Assembly: GCA_013151315.1 (NCBI GenBank)
Contig: JAADIN010000238.1
Location: 1 to 15,226 of the forward strand
Length of the DNA: 15,226 nt
Direction: 5' to 3'
Origin: Planctomycetota bacterium
Lineage (GTDB): Bacteria > Planctomycetota > Planctomycetia > Pirellulales > Lacipirellulaceae
The notes under the pieces are model-generated. The model worked only from the letters and a program-made list of their open reading frames with translations, had not been told where the DNA came from and did no database searches. Made by a program: the position numbers and the translations under genes. Shown one piece after another: positions 1-8,019 of this stretch. Position 1 is the first letter of the stretch; every line of letters starts with the position of its first letter.

Positions 1-332
1 TGCACGCCCTGGCCGGGCACGTCCGAGAGAATCAACCCACTGCGGTAGAGCATCCCGATAAAATTTTGCAGTTCTTCGACGCGAATTGTCTGTGGTGGAA
101 ACTGGGCTTCGAACCGCTCGGCGATCTCTTCCAAACTCGATTGTCCGTCGAGCATTTGCAGGATGGCGAATTCTTCTTCTTCAAAGCGAAAATACTGCAA
201 ACCGATCGGATCTTTGACGACCCAATAGACGCGACCCTGATAGCGCTGCTTGCGCGCTTTCAGATCGGGCCGCACGATCACCGCTAGGCTGCGCGACGAA
301 CTCGAAACAATGCTGTCTGCAAGCGTGGACAT
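1..332 (-). CDS. N-terminus of PqqD-like domain protein, probably M50-peptidase-type membrane protein (partial)
   Basis: An open frame starts at an ATG at 332 and runs off the left edge of the window, so only about 110 residues are seen. After a short Ser-rich start the protein reads RKQRYQGRVYWVVKDP, then Y-F-R-F-EEEE, then a helical LDGQSSLEEIAERF stretch and a second helix ending in LYRSGLI. This is the winged-helix pattern of PqqD-like domains, which bind peptides in RiPP systems and are also found at the N-terminus of planctomycetal M50-type membrane peptidases that sit beside HlyD proteins. The two HlyD-type genes immediately upstream on the same strand support that reading. The peptidase part (HExxH and membrane helices) lies outside the window, so M50 identity is inferred. 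The 230-nt gap to the preceding gene carries a large inverted repeat, so independent expression is possible. Confidence 0.72.
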   Translation of the reverse strand, partial: MSTLADSIVSSSSRSLAVIVRPDLKARKQRYQGRVYWVVKDPIGLQYFRFEEEEFAILQMLDGQSSLEEIAERFEAQFPPQTIRVEELQNFIGMLYRSGLILSDVPGQGV

Positions 333-382
333 GGGGGAAGGGGTTTGGGGACTTGGGTTTGGAGACTACCCAGTTGTTGGGT

Positions 383-547
383 CAGGACGATTGCAAAGTC
401 ATAAAAACCGCCAAGGACGCTAAGAGCGCCAAGGAATGGAATGGAAGAAAAATCGAGAATATGGCTATTTTGGCACCTACACTCTTCTGCACCTTGGCGC
501 TCTTAGCGTCCTTGGCGGTTCAAAAAATCGACTTTGCAATCCTCCTG
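383..547. repeat. Inverted-pair repeat built from 9-nt CGCYAAGRR words
   Basis: Two 29-nt arms (406-434 and 492-520) are perfect reverse complements. Each is made of 9-nt words, CGCCAAGGA, CGCTAAGAG and CGCCAAGG. A second pair further out, 383-400 and 530-547, is complementary with one mismatch (core GATTGCAAAGTC). An 11-nt direct copy, AGTTGTTGGGT, lies at 372-382 and 548-558 and so brackets the element. It occupies the gap between two minus-strand genes and starts 16 nt beyond the stop of the HlyD gene. It could fold into a large RNA hairpin in the operon transcript. Strings of this type are familiar to me from planctomycete intergenic DNA; their function is not known to me. Confidence 0.85.
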
Positions 548-562
548 AGTTGTTGGGTGCCA

Positions 563-1471
563 CTAGTTTCCTGGGCTCTTCCCCAGGTGGATCGTCATGC
601 GGGCTCGTAGGCCGGGCTGGATGAGCCAGTTGTCGCCGACGCGCTGGTTCTGCACTTCGGCGCGTACCACGTACTCGCCATCTCGGATTAAGGAGCTGAC
701 GTGAATAATCGTTCCTGGCACGGAGATCTCTTGGCCACGCGCCTTCGAAATGCTGACCGTCACCGACCGGCCTTGCAATTCTTCGCGATCAAAATTTTTG
801 GCATAAGCGTAGCCTTCCACGTACAAAGCATCGAAGCGGACCAATTTTAGGATTGGGTCGCCCGGGTTGACCCATTCGGATTCGTGCCGGTACATGTCGA
901 CGACCTCGCCATCAAACGGAGCGAGGATGACGCGCATCCCGACCGCCATTTTCGCGGCATCGACCTCGGCCTCCTTGGTTCGATAATCGAGAATGGCCAG
1001 GTCGCGGTCCTTTTGGGCTTTTTCGATTTGGAGCGCCGATCGTTCCCAGCCTAGTCGCTTCTGGCGGACTTCGATGTCGGGAATGGCATTGGCTAGATTT
1101 TTATTGGCTTCGAGAACTCGTTCCCAGTCGACTTTGGCAAATTCGGCAGCCTTGGTGGCATACTTGACTTCGATCTTGTCCATGGCCCGCTGCCTGGCCG
1201 CTTTGAGGCCATACTCGGCAACACGGAGTCCCATCTTCGCTTCTCGGTCGTCGATCGTCGCGAGGACTTCGCCTTGGGACATTCGCGACCCCTCTTTTAC
1301 AGGCATTTTGATCAGAACGCCTGCCTCTTGGGCGGGGATGCGCACCTCGTCTTGCACTCGGACAAAGCAGCGATCGATCACCGCATCGCCATTTTCATCG
1401 ACGTTGTACTGCTCGCCGTCCGCCACTTGGGCAGCTAACGACAAGATCATAAACAAGCAAGTAGTGGCCAT
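563..1471 (-). CDS. HlyD-family periplasmic adaptor (membrane fusion protein)
   Basis: This 302-residue protein starts with a short hydrophobic segment (residues 1-17, ending AAQVADG) that looks like a signal peptide. The first lipoyl-type half follows at about 45-75 (IPAQEAGVLIKMPVKEGSRM, then GEVLATIDD), a charged alpha-hairpin or coiled coil at about 75-178, and the second half at about 181-211 (VILAPFDGEVV, then WVNPGDPILKL). A beta-barrel region runs to the end. This layout is that of adaptors linking inner-membrane exporters to the outer membrane. The ATG at 1471 has an AGGAG at 1481-1485, nine bases upstream, which supports the start. It lies in line with the GAF-HlyD gene upstream and the PqqD-like gene downstream and probably works with them. 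The substrate is unknown. Confidence 0.88.
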   Translation of the reverse strand: MATTCLFMILSLAAQVADGEQYNVDENGDAVIDRCFVRVQDEVRIPAQEAGVLIKMPVKEGSRMSQGEVLATIDDREAKMGLRVAEYGLKAARQRAMDKIEVKYATKAAEFAKVDWERVLEANKNLANAIPDIEVRQKRLGWERSALQIEKAQKDRDLAILDYRTKEAEVDAAKMAVGMRVILAPFDGEVVDMYRHESEWVNPGDPILKLVRFDALYVEGYAYAKNFDREELQGRSVTVSISKARGQEISVPGTIIHVSSLIRDGEYVVRAEVQNQRVGDNWLIQPGLRARMTIHLGKSPGN

Positions 1472-1555
1472 AACGGCAAACTCCTGGAAATCTCAAATTG
1501 AGGAAACTCTTTAGCCATCTGAAGTAGCATGGCCACAGGAAACACACAAAAGATA

Positions 1556-1869
1556 GAAACACAAAGGCACAGAGAACACGGAGATTTTTTTACTACCTCC
1601 TCTGTACTGCTAACGGTCCATTTCTTTGTGTGTTGCAAAGATTTTCAATAGCCACGGATGAAACACGGATTGAACACGGACAATAAAATACTGGGACGAG
1701 ATTCTTTTCTTTTGATCTGTGTTTCATCCGTGTTCAATCCGTGGCTAATACTTTGCTTTGGTGTCTTTTGGCGTTTTTTGTGGCTATCTCTATCTCTTTC
1801 TCTTTTTTTGCTCTTCCCTTTTTTTGGTTGCAGCCATGTCACGCGGGGCTCTCTATGCCTCTGTGTTTC
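1556..1869. repeat. Outer inverted pair of CACAAAGG/CACAGAG words enclosing another repeat
   Basis: The left arm at 1556-1577 (GAAACACAAAGGCACAGAG and on) is an imperfect reverse complement of 1850-1869 (CTCTATGCCTCTGTGTTTC). Between them lie the CACGGA-word pair at 1649-1747 and a pyrimidine run at 1750-1835 whose complement again reads as CGCCAAAAGA and CACCAAAG words. The whole 396-nt gap between the two HlyD-type genes is therefore repeat mosaic with no convincing gene. The stop codon of the GAF-HlyD gene (1868-1870) lies in the right arm. Confidence 0.75.
1649..1747. repeat. Inverted-pair repeat built from 11-nt CACGGAT words
   Basis: The left arm (1649-1680) consists of CACGGATGAAA, CACGGATTGAA and CACGGA. 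The right arm (1714-1747), read on the minus strand, has the same two words in swapped order, CACGGATTGAA then CACGGATGAAA then CACA. Both arms begin with TAGC at their outer ends. The word period is 11 nt. The same words recur at 13106-13188. The swapped order means the pair cannot be one simple perfect stem. Confidence 0.85.
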
Positions 1870-4102
1870 AAAACCGGAACAAAATCTTCGCCTGCACAAA
1901 TTCAAACAGATCGCTAAACAACACATAGCCGACGGCCCGCTGGCCGCACTGAACTTTGACTTTGACATCCGCCCCGACTTTGAGCTCGGTCGCCGGATCG
2001 TCGACGAGCTTCTTCAAGTCTTCTTGCTGAAACGAAACCTTCATGCGCACCGTGTTGCCGCTCTCGCCCTGAACCTCGGCGCTCGTGTCGATGTGCTCAA
2101 TACGCCCCTCAAGATGCACCGCCGAGTGCGTCGCAAGAATAAACGTCACTTCGAGCTGCGCCTCGGGATCGTCCTCACGCAGCTTCTGCAAGTACTCGAT
2201 GATATGGCCCATCTTGGCCTCGGGCACATAGATCTCCAATTCCCAACGGTTCGAAGAATCGGCGATCTCCATCAGCCGCTGCCCTTTCCGCACGGGGCGA
2301 TTTTCGATCAATTCGCGGACTTTCCAGGTGACCACCTTGCCGTCGATGGGGCTGAGAATCAGAAGCTTTTCTCGCTTCTCTTCGAGCAGGTCGCGTTGCT
2401 TTCCTAAGCTTCTGGCCGTCTCGAGCAGTTGGGCCTTTCGGCCGGTGAGTTCTTCAATTTCGACCTCGTCGGCTTGCCCATAGTCGAGCATCTGGCGGCG
2501 ACTTTCGGTCGAATGGATGTCTTTCTCGGTTTCCGCAATTTGACCTAGCAGCTGTTGGATCTGCGTTTCGAGATCGAGACTCCGCTGCCGCGCCAGCACC
2601 TGATCTTTCTTGACCAATTCGCCATGACTGACCGTCACTTCCTCGACCATGCCATCGAGATGGGCAAACACATCGCGGCGCACCTCGGGTAGCAGTTTTC
2701 CGTCGGCAACGACCGTGAAGTCGTATTGCACGATGCAAAGCGCGGAAATCGCGCCCGCCAGGGCGATCAGGGCAAGCAAGGTTTTTGGGAGATTGCGGGC
2801 TGTGACGAGCACCTGGGTTTTGCCCAACAATCGCCAAAGGGGCATCAAAAACAGCGACTCGTGTTCTTGGGCATTGGTCAGCGCAGTCGAACTGTGCCGG
2901 CGCACGACATCGATCCGCTGCAACATGCCCTCGGGCTGGCGACTGTCGACCAGCTGCTCGATGATGATCGCTCCGAGAATATTCTCGCGACGTTTTTCTT
3001 TTTTGTCGCCCATTTTCTCGTCTGCCTCGTGCTCCTCTTCTCGGAGCGGCAAGACGGCCAGCCGTTTGGTATGCGACTCGTCGACATAATCGTTGACCGC
3101 CTTTTCGAGCTGGGGAGCCAAATCCGAGGTATCGCCCTCGAACCACAGGTCTTCGCCCGTTCGAGAGACCGTCGTGGCCAGCTTGCGCAACAGGCGGACG
3201 ACATTCGAGCGTTTGTCAAAAGTATCTTGGCCGCTAATCGCGGCGACTTGGTATTTCGAGCCTTTGCGCAAGACGACGGTCACGCGATCGCAACCGACCA
3301 GACGACGGCCTTCGTTGGCAATCGTGTAGGCCGTCTCACGCGAGTCGAGCGCGTGATGCACCAACCCCGTAAAAGCTTCCAGCTGTTCCCACAAAGTTTG
3401 CTTCGTCGCGAAATGACGAAGCCTACGCGTCTTGAGGTATTCGCCGGCCAATTCGCAAATCTGCGACAGGAACCGCAGGTAGCCCCGTTGGGTGGTCGGC
3501 CGAGCTCCCGATCGTTGGAAAATTTCGACCAGCCCGTCGACCCCGCGATCGCTTTTGATCGGAGCAAGCACCAAAAGAAAATCGGTCGGATTGGCGGCCT
3601 CCTCGTCGGTTGCACCTTCACCAAATCCCGAGTGGGGCGGAATCAGCACCGGCTCGCCCTTGGCAATGACTTGCTGCAACAACCGCCCATGTTGCATCTG
3701 GGCTTCTTCGCTCTCGGCGAGTCCGGTCTCTCGCAAATTGACCTGATACTCGAGGCCAAGCGGCGCACCCTCTTCTTGCGTCCAGACCACGCCGCCCACC
3801 GCAGCCAAGGCGGCGACCGATTTGTCTAGCATCGCGGCATAAAACTCCGAGGGCTCGATCTCGGAACGAGAGAGCTCGACGACCTCCTGGACGAGGCCTT
3901 GGATCTCCTGCTTGGCGCGATGGACCGCGCCCTCATCGATGGCACCCGATTCAGGGGTCGGCGACGGATTGGAAGGGTGGGATGTGCTCACTGAAAACCG
4001 CGTTACCTCGAAAGGGCCCTTGCTGACCAATGAGATTTGGGCACCCCCCAGATGGCGACAAATTTGCCGACCGAGAAATGCCCCAACCCCTTTCCTATCC
4101 AT
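1868..4102 (-). CDS. Tandem GAF-domain membrane protein with C-terminal HlyD adaptor half
   Basis: This 744-residue fusion has a poorly ordered N-terminus (1-55), a helix at 57-80, a first GAF-like domain at about 85-197 (AAVGGVVWTQEEG, then LLVLAPIKSDRGVDGLVEIF), a linking helix, and a second GAF-like domain at about 245-385 (VGCDRVTVVLRKGSKYQVAAISG, then ILGAIIIEQL). One transmembrane helix follows at about 440-459. The rest is HlyD-like: VFAHLDGMVEEVTVSHGELV at 478-497, a coiled coil at 508-580, and the second lipoyl half LILSPIDGKVVTWKVREL at 581-598. GAF domains bind small ligands or partners, so cytoplasmic sensing could be coupled to a periplasmic adaptor; that is inference. The ATG at 4102 is preceded by AAGGAAG (4106-4112). 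The stop lies inside a repeat arm. The first GAF assignment is weaker than the second. Confidence 0.88.
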   Translation of the reverse strand: MDRKGVGAFLGRQICRHLGGAQISLVSKGPFEVTRFSVSTSHPSNPSPTPESGAIDEGAVHRAKQEIQGLVQEVVELSRSEIEPSEFYAAMLDKSVAALAAVGGVVWTQEEGAPLGLEYQVNLRETGLAESEEAQMQHGRLLQQVIAKGEPVLIPPHSGFGEGATDEEAANPTDFLLVLAPIKSDRGVDGLVEIFQRSGARPTTQRGYLRFLSQICELAGEYLKTRRLRHFATKQTLWEQLEAFTGLVHHALDSRETAYTIANEGRRLVGCDRVTVVLRKGSKYQVAAISGQDTFDKRSNVVRLLRKLATTVSRTGEDLWFEGDTSDLAPQLEKAVNDYVDESHTKRLAVLPLREEEHEADEKMGDKKEKRRENILGAIIIEQLVDSRQPEGMLQRIDVVRRHSSTALTNAQEHESLFLMPLWRLLGKTQVLVTARNLPKTLLALIALAGAISALCIVQYDFTVVADGKLLPEVRRDVFAHLDGMVEEVTVSHGELVKKDQVLARQRSLDLETQIQQLLGQIAETEKDIHSTESRRQMLDYGQADEVEIEELTGRKAQLLETARSLGKQRDLLEEKREKLLILSPIDGKVVTWKVRELIENRPVRKGQRLMEIADSSNRWELEIYVPEAKMGHIIEYLQKLREDDPEAQLEVTFILATHSAVHLEGRIEHIDTSAEVQGESGNTVRMKVSFQQEDLKKLVDDPATELKVGADVKVKVQCGQRAVGYVLFSDLFEFVQAKILFRF

Positions 4103-4367
4103 TGTCTTCCTTTAAGAACTTACGTCAAACTCGATAAGGCCTCTGGACTGGCAAAAATCCTTGTTTTTTGCGATGCCAGCCCTCCTAACCCGCCCTGCCC
4201 CTCACTTTCGCGAGAAAAATCTGGCGGAATAGGCGACAAAAACAGACTCCTTCGGCCCAGTTCGTATCGCCGAAAGTACGGTGATATGGTACGCTCAGGG
4301 ATTGCTTTTATGCCTGCCTAACGCAGGGTAACGGCAAAATTGACATGACACCTATTTCGGAGAATCT

Positions 4368-4598
4368 ATGGCAAAGCAAAAAGAAAAAGAAGAAGCACTC
4401 GAAGTGGAAGGAGTCGTTGTTCAAGCCTTGGCAAACACCCGATTTCGCGTTGAAATCGAGGGGGGACACATCGTCAACGTTCATATCGCGGGCCGGATGC
4501 GTAGACACTTTATTCGGATCGTGCCGGGCGACAAAGTCCGCGTCGAGCTCTCTCCCTACGATCTGACCAAAGGCCGAATCACCTACCGCGAACGCTAA
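4368..4598 (+). CDS. infA: Translation initiation factor IF-1
   Basis: A 76-residue protein of usual IF-1 length that matches the family along its whole length: [47 protein letters not shown] and [13 protein letters not shown]. It is a single OB fold that binds the 30S A site during initiation. The ATG at 4368 has GGAG at 4359-4362. It starts divergently from the export cluster, with a 265-nt spacer (4103-4367) in which I could not settle on a promoter. It is not in a ribosomal protein operon here; it stands alone. The N-terminus ([12 protein letters not shown]) is a few residues longer and more charged than in E. coli. Confidence 0.97.
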   Translation: MAKQKEKEEALEVEGVVVQALANTRFRVEIEGGHIVNVHIAGRMRRHFIRIVPGDKVRVELSPYDLTKGRITYRER

Positions 4599-4637
4599 GG
4601 CAAATGACAAATGTCGAATGAATTGCTAAATTCGTAG

Positions 4638-4665
4638 GGTGTGTGCAGCTGCTGCGGAATGCACC
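4638..4665. repeat. REP-like small hairpin downstream of infA
   Basis: GGTG at 4638-4641 pairs with CACC at 4662-4665 around a central GCAGCTGCTGC. The preceding 30 nt (from about 4600) are AATGACAAATGTCGAATGAA-type short repeated words. It could act as a transcript end or 3' stabiliser for infA, but there is no T-run, so a terminator call is not justified. Confidence 0.45.
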
Positions 4666-4690
4666 TTTCGCATGGATTTGCGGTTATTGG

Positions 4691-4818
4691 TGTGAGCCGC
4701 AACGCGCTAGCGTCGGGTCTTGGGGCAACCCGCTCCGCAACCCGAGGCTAGCGCCTGCGGCTCACAAGAAGCTAGCGACTGCGGCTCACAAGAAGCTAGC
4801 GCCTGCGGCTCACAAACA
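4691..4818. repeat. Three tandem 24-nt units plus an inverted copy (GCTAGCG family)
   Basis: Units of 24 nt starting GCTAGCGCCTGCGGCTCAC lie at 4747-4770, 4771-4794 (one C-to-A change) and 4795-4818 (last bases diverged). An inverted copy at 4691-4718 (TGTGAGCCGC, then GCGCTAGC and TCGGGT) faces 4739-4765, giving arms of about 28 nt with a one-base offset. The array ends 40 nt before the GTG of the next gene, close to or inside its 5' untranslated region. Confidence 0.88.
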
Positions 4819-4858
4819 GACGCTCATTTACCGTTCCTGAAACAGAGGAGAAAAAGCC

Positions 4859-6589
4859 GTGAATTTACGAAAGAGTTGCTGGACGATTTCGGCGAAAGCC
4901 TTGGTCTTAACTGCGTTTACTTTATTCGCGACCTGCTCGGGGCTTTTGAGCAGCTTGGCCGTCGCCCAGCCGGCAGGCGAATCAGAATCACCGAAACCAA
5001 TGGTGCTGATCGCCCTGTCGGGTTACGACGCGCTGATGGAAGACATCGACTTCATCGGTAGCATGGGTGGCGAAAAAGGGCTCGCTCAAAATATCGAACA
5101 GATGCTCATGCTGTTCACCCAAAACCAAGGCTTAGCCGGTCTCGAAAAAGACAAGCCCCTAGGTTTGGTCGTCCAATCCGATGGCATGAACATCGGCGGG
5201 GCGCTTTGCATCCCCGTGACAAGTCTTGAGGAACTCACCACAACGCTTGCGCCATTTGGTGTCACGACCGAAGACCTGGGCGAGGGCATTACCGAAATCA
5301 CAGCGAGCGGCCAAACCTTGTTCGCCCGAGAGAAAAATGGCTGGGCATTCTTGTCGATGATGCCTCAGATGCTGGAAAATCTTCCTGAGGACCCCGAGCA
5401 ATTGTTCGGCACGCTCGCCAAGGAATACGACTTGGGCGTGCAAGTCCACGTGCAGAACATTCCTGAGCCTTTCCGTCAGATGGCCATCGACCAGCTTCAA
5501 AAGGGCATGGAAGGCAACATGCAACAGTTGCCCGACGAAAGCGAGGAAAAATTTGAAGCTCGCAAAGAAATGACGACTGCTCAGATCGACCAGCTCAAAC
5601 AGGCGATCAACGAAGTCGACGAACTGACCGTGGGACTCAAGCTTGACAGCGAGCAACAGCGAGCCTACTTCGATTTTATCTATACCGCAGTTCCCGGCAC
5701 GCAACTGGCTGATCAGGCGGAGCAAAACAGCGATCCGAAAACCAATTTTGCCGGCTTCTTTCAGCCCGATGCCGTGATGTTGTCGTTTGCTTCGAAGATA
5801 AGCGAAGCAGACGTCGCGCAAATGGATCAGATGGTCGACGCGGTGCGCAAGCAAGCACAAGCCGTCATTGAGGAATATGTCGATTTGCCGAGCGACGAAA
5901 CTCGCGAGGTGGTGAAGAGCGCGATTGACGACTTTATGGACGCTTTCAAAGCCACCATGGAGGCAGGAGTGATGGATGGTGGCGTGGTGCTCAACATGGC
6001 TCCTAATTCGCTTACGCTTGTAGCCGGTGGTTTTATCGGTGATCCAAGCAAGATCGAAAGCGGTTTGAAGAAGCTCGCTGAACTCGGCAAGGAAGAGCCC
6101 AAGTTTTCTGGCATCCATTGGAACTCCGATTCTCATGGCGACATCAACTTCCATACCCTCAGCGTACCAATTCCAGAGGATAAGGAAGAACCTCGTCAGC
6201 TGTTTGGCGACACCTTGGAAGTCGTGGTTGGCATCGGCAAAGAGTCGGTCTTCTTTGCCTTGGGCCACGATTACTTGGACGCGCTGAAGGGCGTGATCGA
6301 TGCTTCGGCGGCCGACCCGCAAAAGTCGGTGCCTCCCATGGAAATGACTTTTGCTCTAGGCCAAATCATGGAGTCGACGTTTGCCGACGAAGAGAAACGA
6401 GCGACTCTCGAGTCGATTGCCAACATTTTGGCGAATGAAGCCAACGGCCGGGATCACGTGAAAATCGTCGCCCAGCCGATTCCCCTTGGCGCACGTACCC
6501 GCGTCGAACTCGAAGAAGGCGTATTGCGAGCTATCGGCGAAGGGGTGAACCAAGCTCGAGCGCAAGGCGTCGGTTCCGCTGATTTTTAG
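4859..6589 (+). CDS. Secreted protein of unknown function
   Basis: A 576-residue protein with a typical export signal: Lys/Arg near the start, a hydrophobic core at about 14-34 (ALVLTAFTLFATCSGLL), and an AVA signal-peptidase site at 34-36. The mature part is acidic and largely helical, with repeated Met/Gln/Glu-rich amphipathic stretches (GLAQNIEQMLMLFTQNQGL; QMAIDQLQKGMEGNMQQL; a basic-acidic segment at about 225-260). There are no membrane helices after the signal, no Cys pairs in the mature part, and no catalytic motif I can recognise. I recall similar large secreted proteins in planctomycete genomes without an assigned role. The start is GTG at 4859, eight bases after GAGGAG at 4845-4850. 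It ends 32 nt before a strong hairpin terminator. Confidence 0.85.
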   Translation: MNLRKSCWTISAKALVLTAFTLFATCSGLLSSLAVAQPAGESESPKPMVLIALSGYDALMEDIDFIGSMGGEKGLAQNIEQMLMLFTQNQGLAGLEKDKPLGLVVQSDGMNIGGALCIPVTSLEELTTTLAPFGVTTEDLGEGITEITASGQTLFAREKNGWAFLSMMPQMLENLPEDPEQLFGTLAKEYDLGVQVHVQNIPEPFRQMAIDQLQKGMEGNMQQLPDESEEKFEARKEMTTAQIDQLKQAINEVDELTVGLKLDSEQQRAYFDFIYTAVPGTQLADQAEQNSDPKTNFAGFFQPDAVMLSFASKISEADVAQMDQMVDAVRKQAQAVIEEYVDLPSDETREVVKSAIDDFMDAFKATMEAGVMDGGVVLNMAPNSLTLVAGGFIGDPSKIESGLKKLAELGKEEPKFSGIHWNSDSHGDINFHTLSVPIPEDKEEPRQLFGDTLEVVVGIGKESVFFALGHDYLDALKGVIDASAADPQKSVPPMEMTFALGQIMESTFADEEKRATLESIANILANEANGRDHVKIVAQPIPLGARTRVELEEGVLRAIGEGVNQARAQGVGSADF

Positions 6590-6621
6590 GGCGAACCGGT
6601 CCTGCCACTCGAATGTCTGAC

Positions 6622-6664
6622 AAGCGGGCATTGGCCGCCAACGCGGTTGATGCCCGCTTTTTTT
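6622..6664 (+). terminator. Rho-independent terminator after the secreted protein gene
   Basis: A perfect 10-bp stem, AAGCGGGCAT (6622-6631) with ATGCCCGCTT (6650-6659), an 18-nt loop, and seven consecutive T residues from 6658. It starts 32 nt after the stop of the preceding gene and separates it from lysA. Confidence 0.9.
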
Positions 6665-6695
6665 GTTACAATCGCCCGTTGACTCAGGAAAACCT

Positions 6696-7994
6696 ATGGC
6701 GACACTCGAAACCATGCAATTCCCCACTCTCGTAGAAGAGATCGCCGGCCACGCCGTCGGCCAGTTGGCAAAACAATTCGGCACCCCGCTGTATGTCTAC
6801 GACGCGGCGACGATTGCCGAGCGGATTGGCGACCTGGCCCCGTTCGACGCGGTCCGCTTCGCACAAAAAGCGTGTTCCAACCTGGCGATCCTCGATCTCG
6901 TGCGTCGCCACGGCGCGGTCGTCGATGCGGTGAGCGCCTACGAAATCCGCCGCGCGCTGGCAGCCGGCTTTACTGTGGGTGATGGCACAACAGGCGACGA
7001 CGAGACGCCTCAAATTTTTTATACCGCCGATCTCTTCGATCGTGAGTCGCTCGATCTGGTGGTCGAATACAAGATTCCCGTCAACTGCGGCTCGCCCGAC
7101 ATGATCGACCAATACGGCGCGCGTCTCCCTGGCGGGCAAATCACGCTGCGCATCAACCCCGGCTTCGGCCATGGGCATAGTCGAAAAACCAACACCGGCG
7201 GCGACGGCTCGAAGCACGGCATCTGGCACGAGCAGCTGGACGATTGCGTCGAGCGTGCCAAACGCAACAAGCTGACCATCACCGGCTTGCACATGCACAT
7301 CGGCTCGGGCACCGACCTCGAGCATCTGAGCCAAGTCTGCGGGGCGATGGAGAAGGCGGCCCATGTCGTCGGGCCTACGTTGCGTTCGATCAGCGCCGGC
7401 GGCGGCTTGCCGACGCCTTACCGCGAAGACGACAAGCGGGTGGACTTGGCCGCTTACTTTGATCTTTGGGACGCCACGCGCAATCGTTTGGCAACCACCT
7501 ATGGCAACCCGATCAGTCTCGAAATCGAGCCGGGCCGCTATCTGACTGCCGAGAGCGGCAGTCTCCTCGCTGAGATTCGCGCCATCAAGCATATGGGTGA
7601 AAAACTCTACTACCTTGTCGACGCAGGATTTAATAATCTTGCCCGCCCGATCCTCTACGGCTCCTACCACCCCATGGCAATCTGCCACAGCAACGGCGAG
7701 CGCGGCGGTCCCACGTCTGGGACGGTCGAAGCAATTATCGGCGGCCCCCTCTGCGAATCGGGCGACATTTTTACGCAGGAAGAAGGCGGTTACGTTTGCA
7801 CCCGCACCCTGCCCGAAGCTGCGGTCGGCGATTATTTGGTCATCGGCTGCGCGGGCGCCTACGGAGCCGTGATGGGCAGCAACTACAACAGCAAGCCGCT
7901 TGCTGCCGAAGTGCTTGTTGAGAACGGCAAAGCAAACCTCATCCGCAGCCGGCAGACGTTTGATGATGTCATTCGCGGCGAAGTGATTCCCTGA
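6696..7994 (+). CDS. lysA: Diaminopimelate decarboxylase
   Basis: A PLP enzyme of fold type III that decarboxylates meso-diaminopimelate to L-lysine, the last step of lysine synthesis. From the ATG at 6696 it has 432 residues. Visible motifs are the PLP lysine in FAQKACSN (K58), HMHIGSG (200-205), the phosphate-binding SAGGG (233-237), EIEPGRYL (276-283), PLCESGD (351-357) and GAYGAVMGSNYN (387-398). The frame stays open back to a TTG at 6663, but that start would lie in the T-run of the upstream terminator. AGGA at 6686-6689 fits ATG 6696. TACAAT at 6666-6671 is a plausible -10 box, with no clear -35. A double ACT-domain gene follows after 25 nt. Confidence 0.95.
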   Translation: MATLETMQFPTLVEEIAGHAVGQLAKQFGTPLYVYDAATIAERIGDLAPFDAVRFAQKACSNLAILDLVRRHGAVVDAVSAYEIRRALAAGFTVGDGTTGDDETPQIFYTADLFDRESLDLVVEYKIPVNCGSPDMIDQYGARLPGGQITLRINPGFGHGHSRKTNTGGDGSKHGIWHEQLDDCVERAKRNKLTITGLHMHIGSGTDLEHLSQVCGAMEKAAHVVGPTLRSISAGGGLPTPYREDDKRVDLAAYFDLWDATRNRLATTYGNPISLEIEPGRYLTAESGSLLAEIRAIKHMGEKLYYLVDAGFNNLARPILYGSYHPMAICHSNGERGGPTSGTVEAIIGGPLCESGDIFTQEEGGYVCTRTLPEAAVGDYLVIGCAGAYGAVMGSNYNSKPLAAEVLVENGKANLIRSRQTFDDVIRGEVIP

Positions 7995-8019
7995 ACTCGC
8001 TCAAGAGCAAACCAACCCT

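Noticed and set aside
1645..2407. Open frames on both strands with CVSSVFNPWL- and SLCLCVS-like translations
   Set aside because: They are translations of the CACGGAT- and CACAAAGG-word repeats running into the reverse strand of the GAF-HlyD gene. No ribosome site and no family likeness.
2726..3829. 367-codon plus-strand frame opposite the GAF-HlyD gene
   Set aside because: A shadow of a clear GAF/transmembrane/HlyD protein; no start signal and no domain.
4340..4345. TTGACA as a -35 box for infA
   Set aside because: It is only 22 nt before the infA Shine-Dalgarno, leaving no room for a -10 box and leader.
4747..4818. CRISPR array
   Set aside because: The three 24-nt units are directly adjacent with no spacers and no cas genes are in view.
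4643..4840. Frame encoding three LAPAAHKK-like repeats, possible repeat peptide
   Set aside because: The periodicity comes from the 24-nt DNA repeat, which is open in several frames. No ribosome site, and the inverted copy sits in the same frame.
5159..6322. 387-codon minus-strand frame opposite the secreted-protein gene
   Set aside because: The plus frame has a signal peptide, a good ribosome site and a terminator. The minus frame is its mirror, rich in His/Leu/Val, with no domain.
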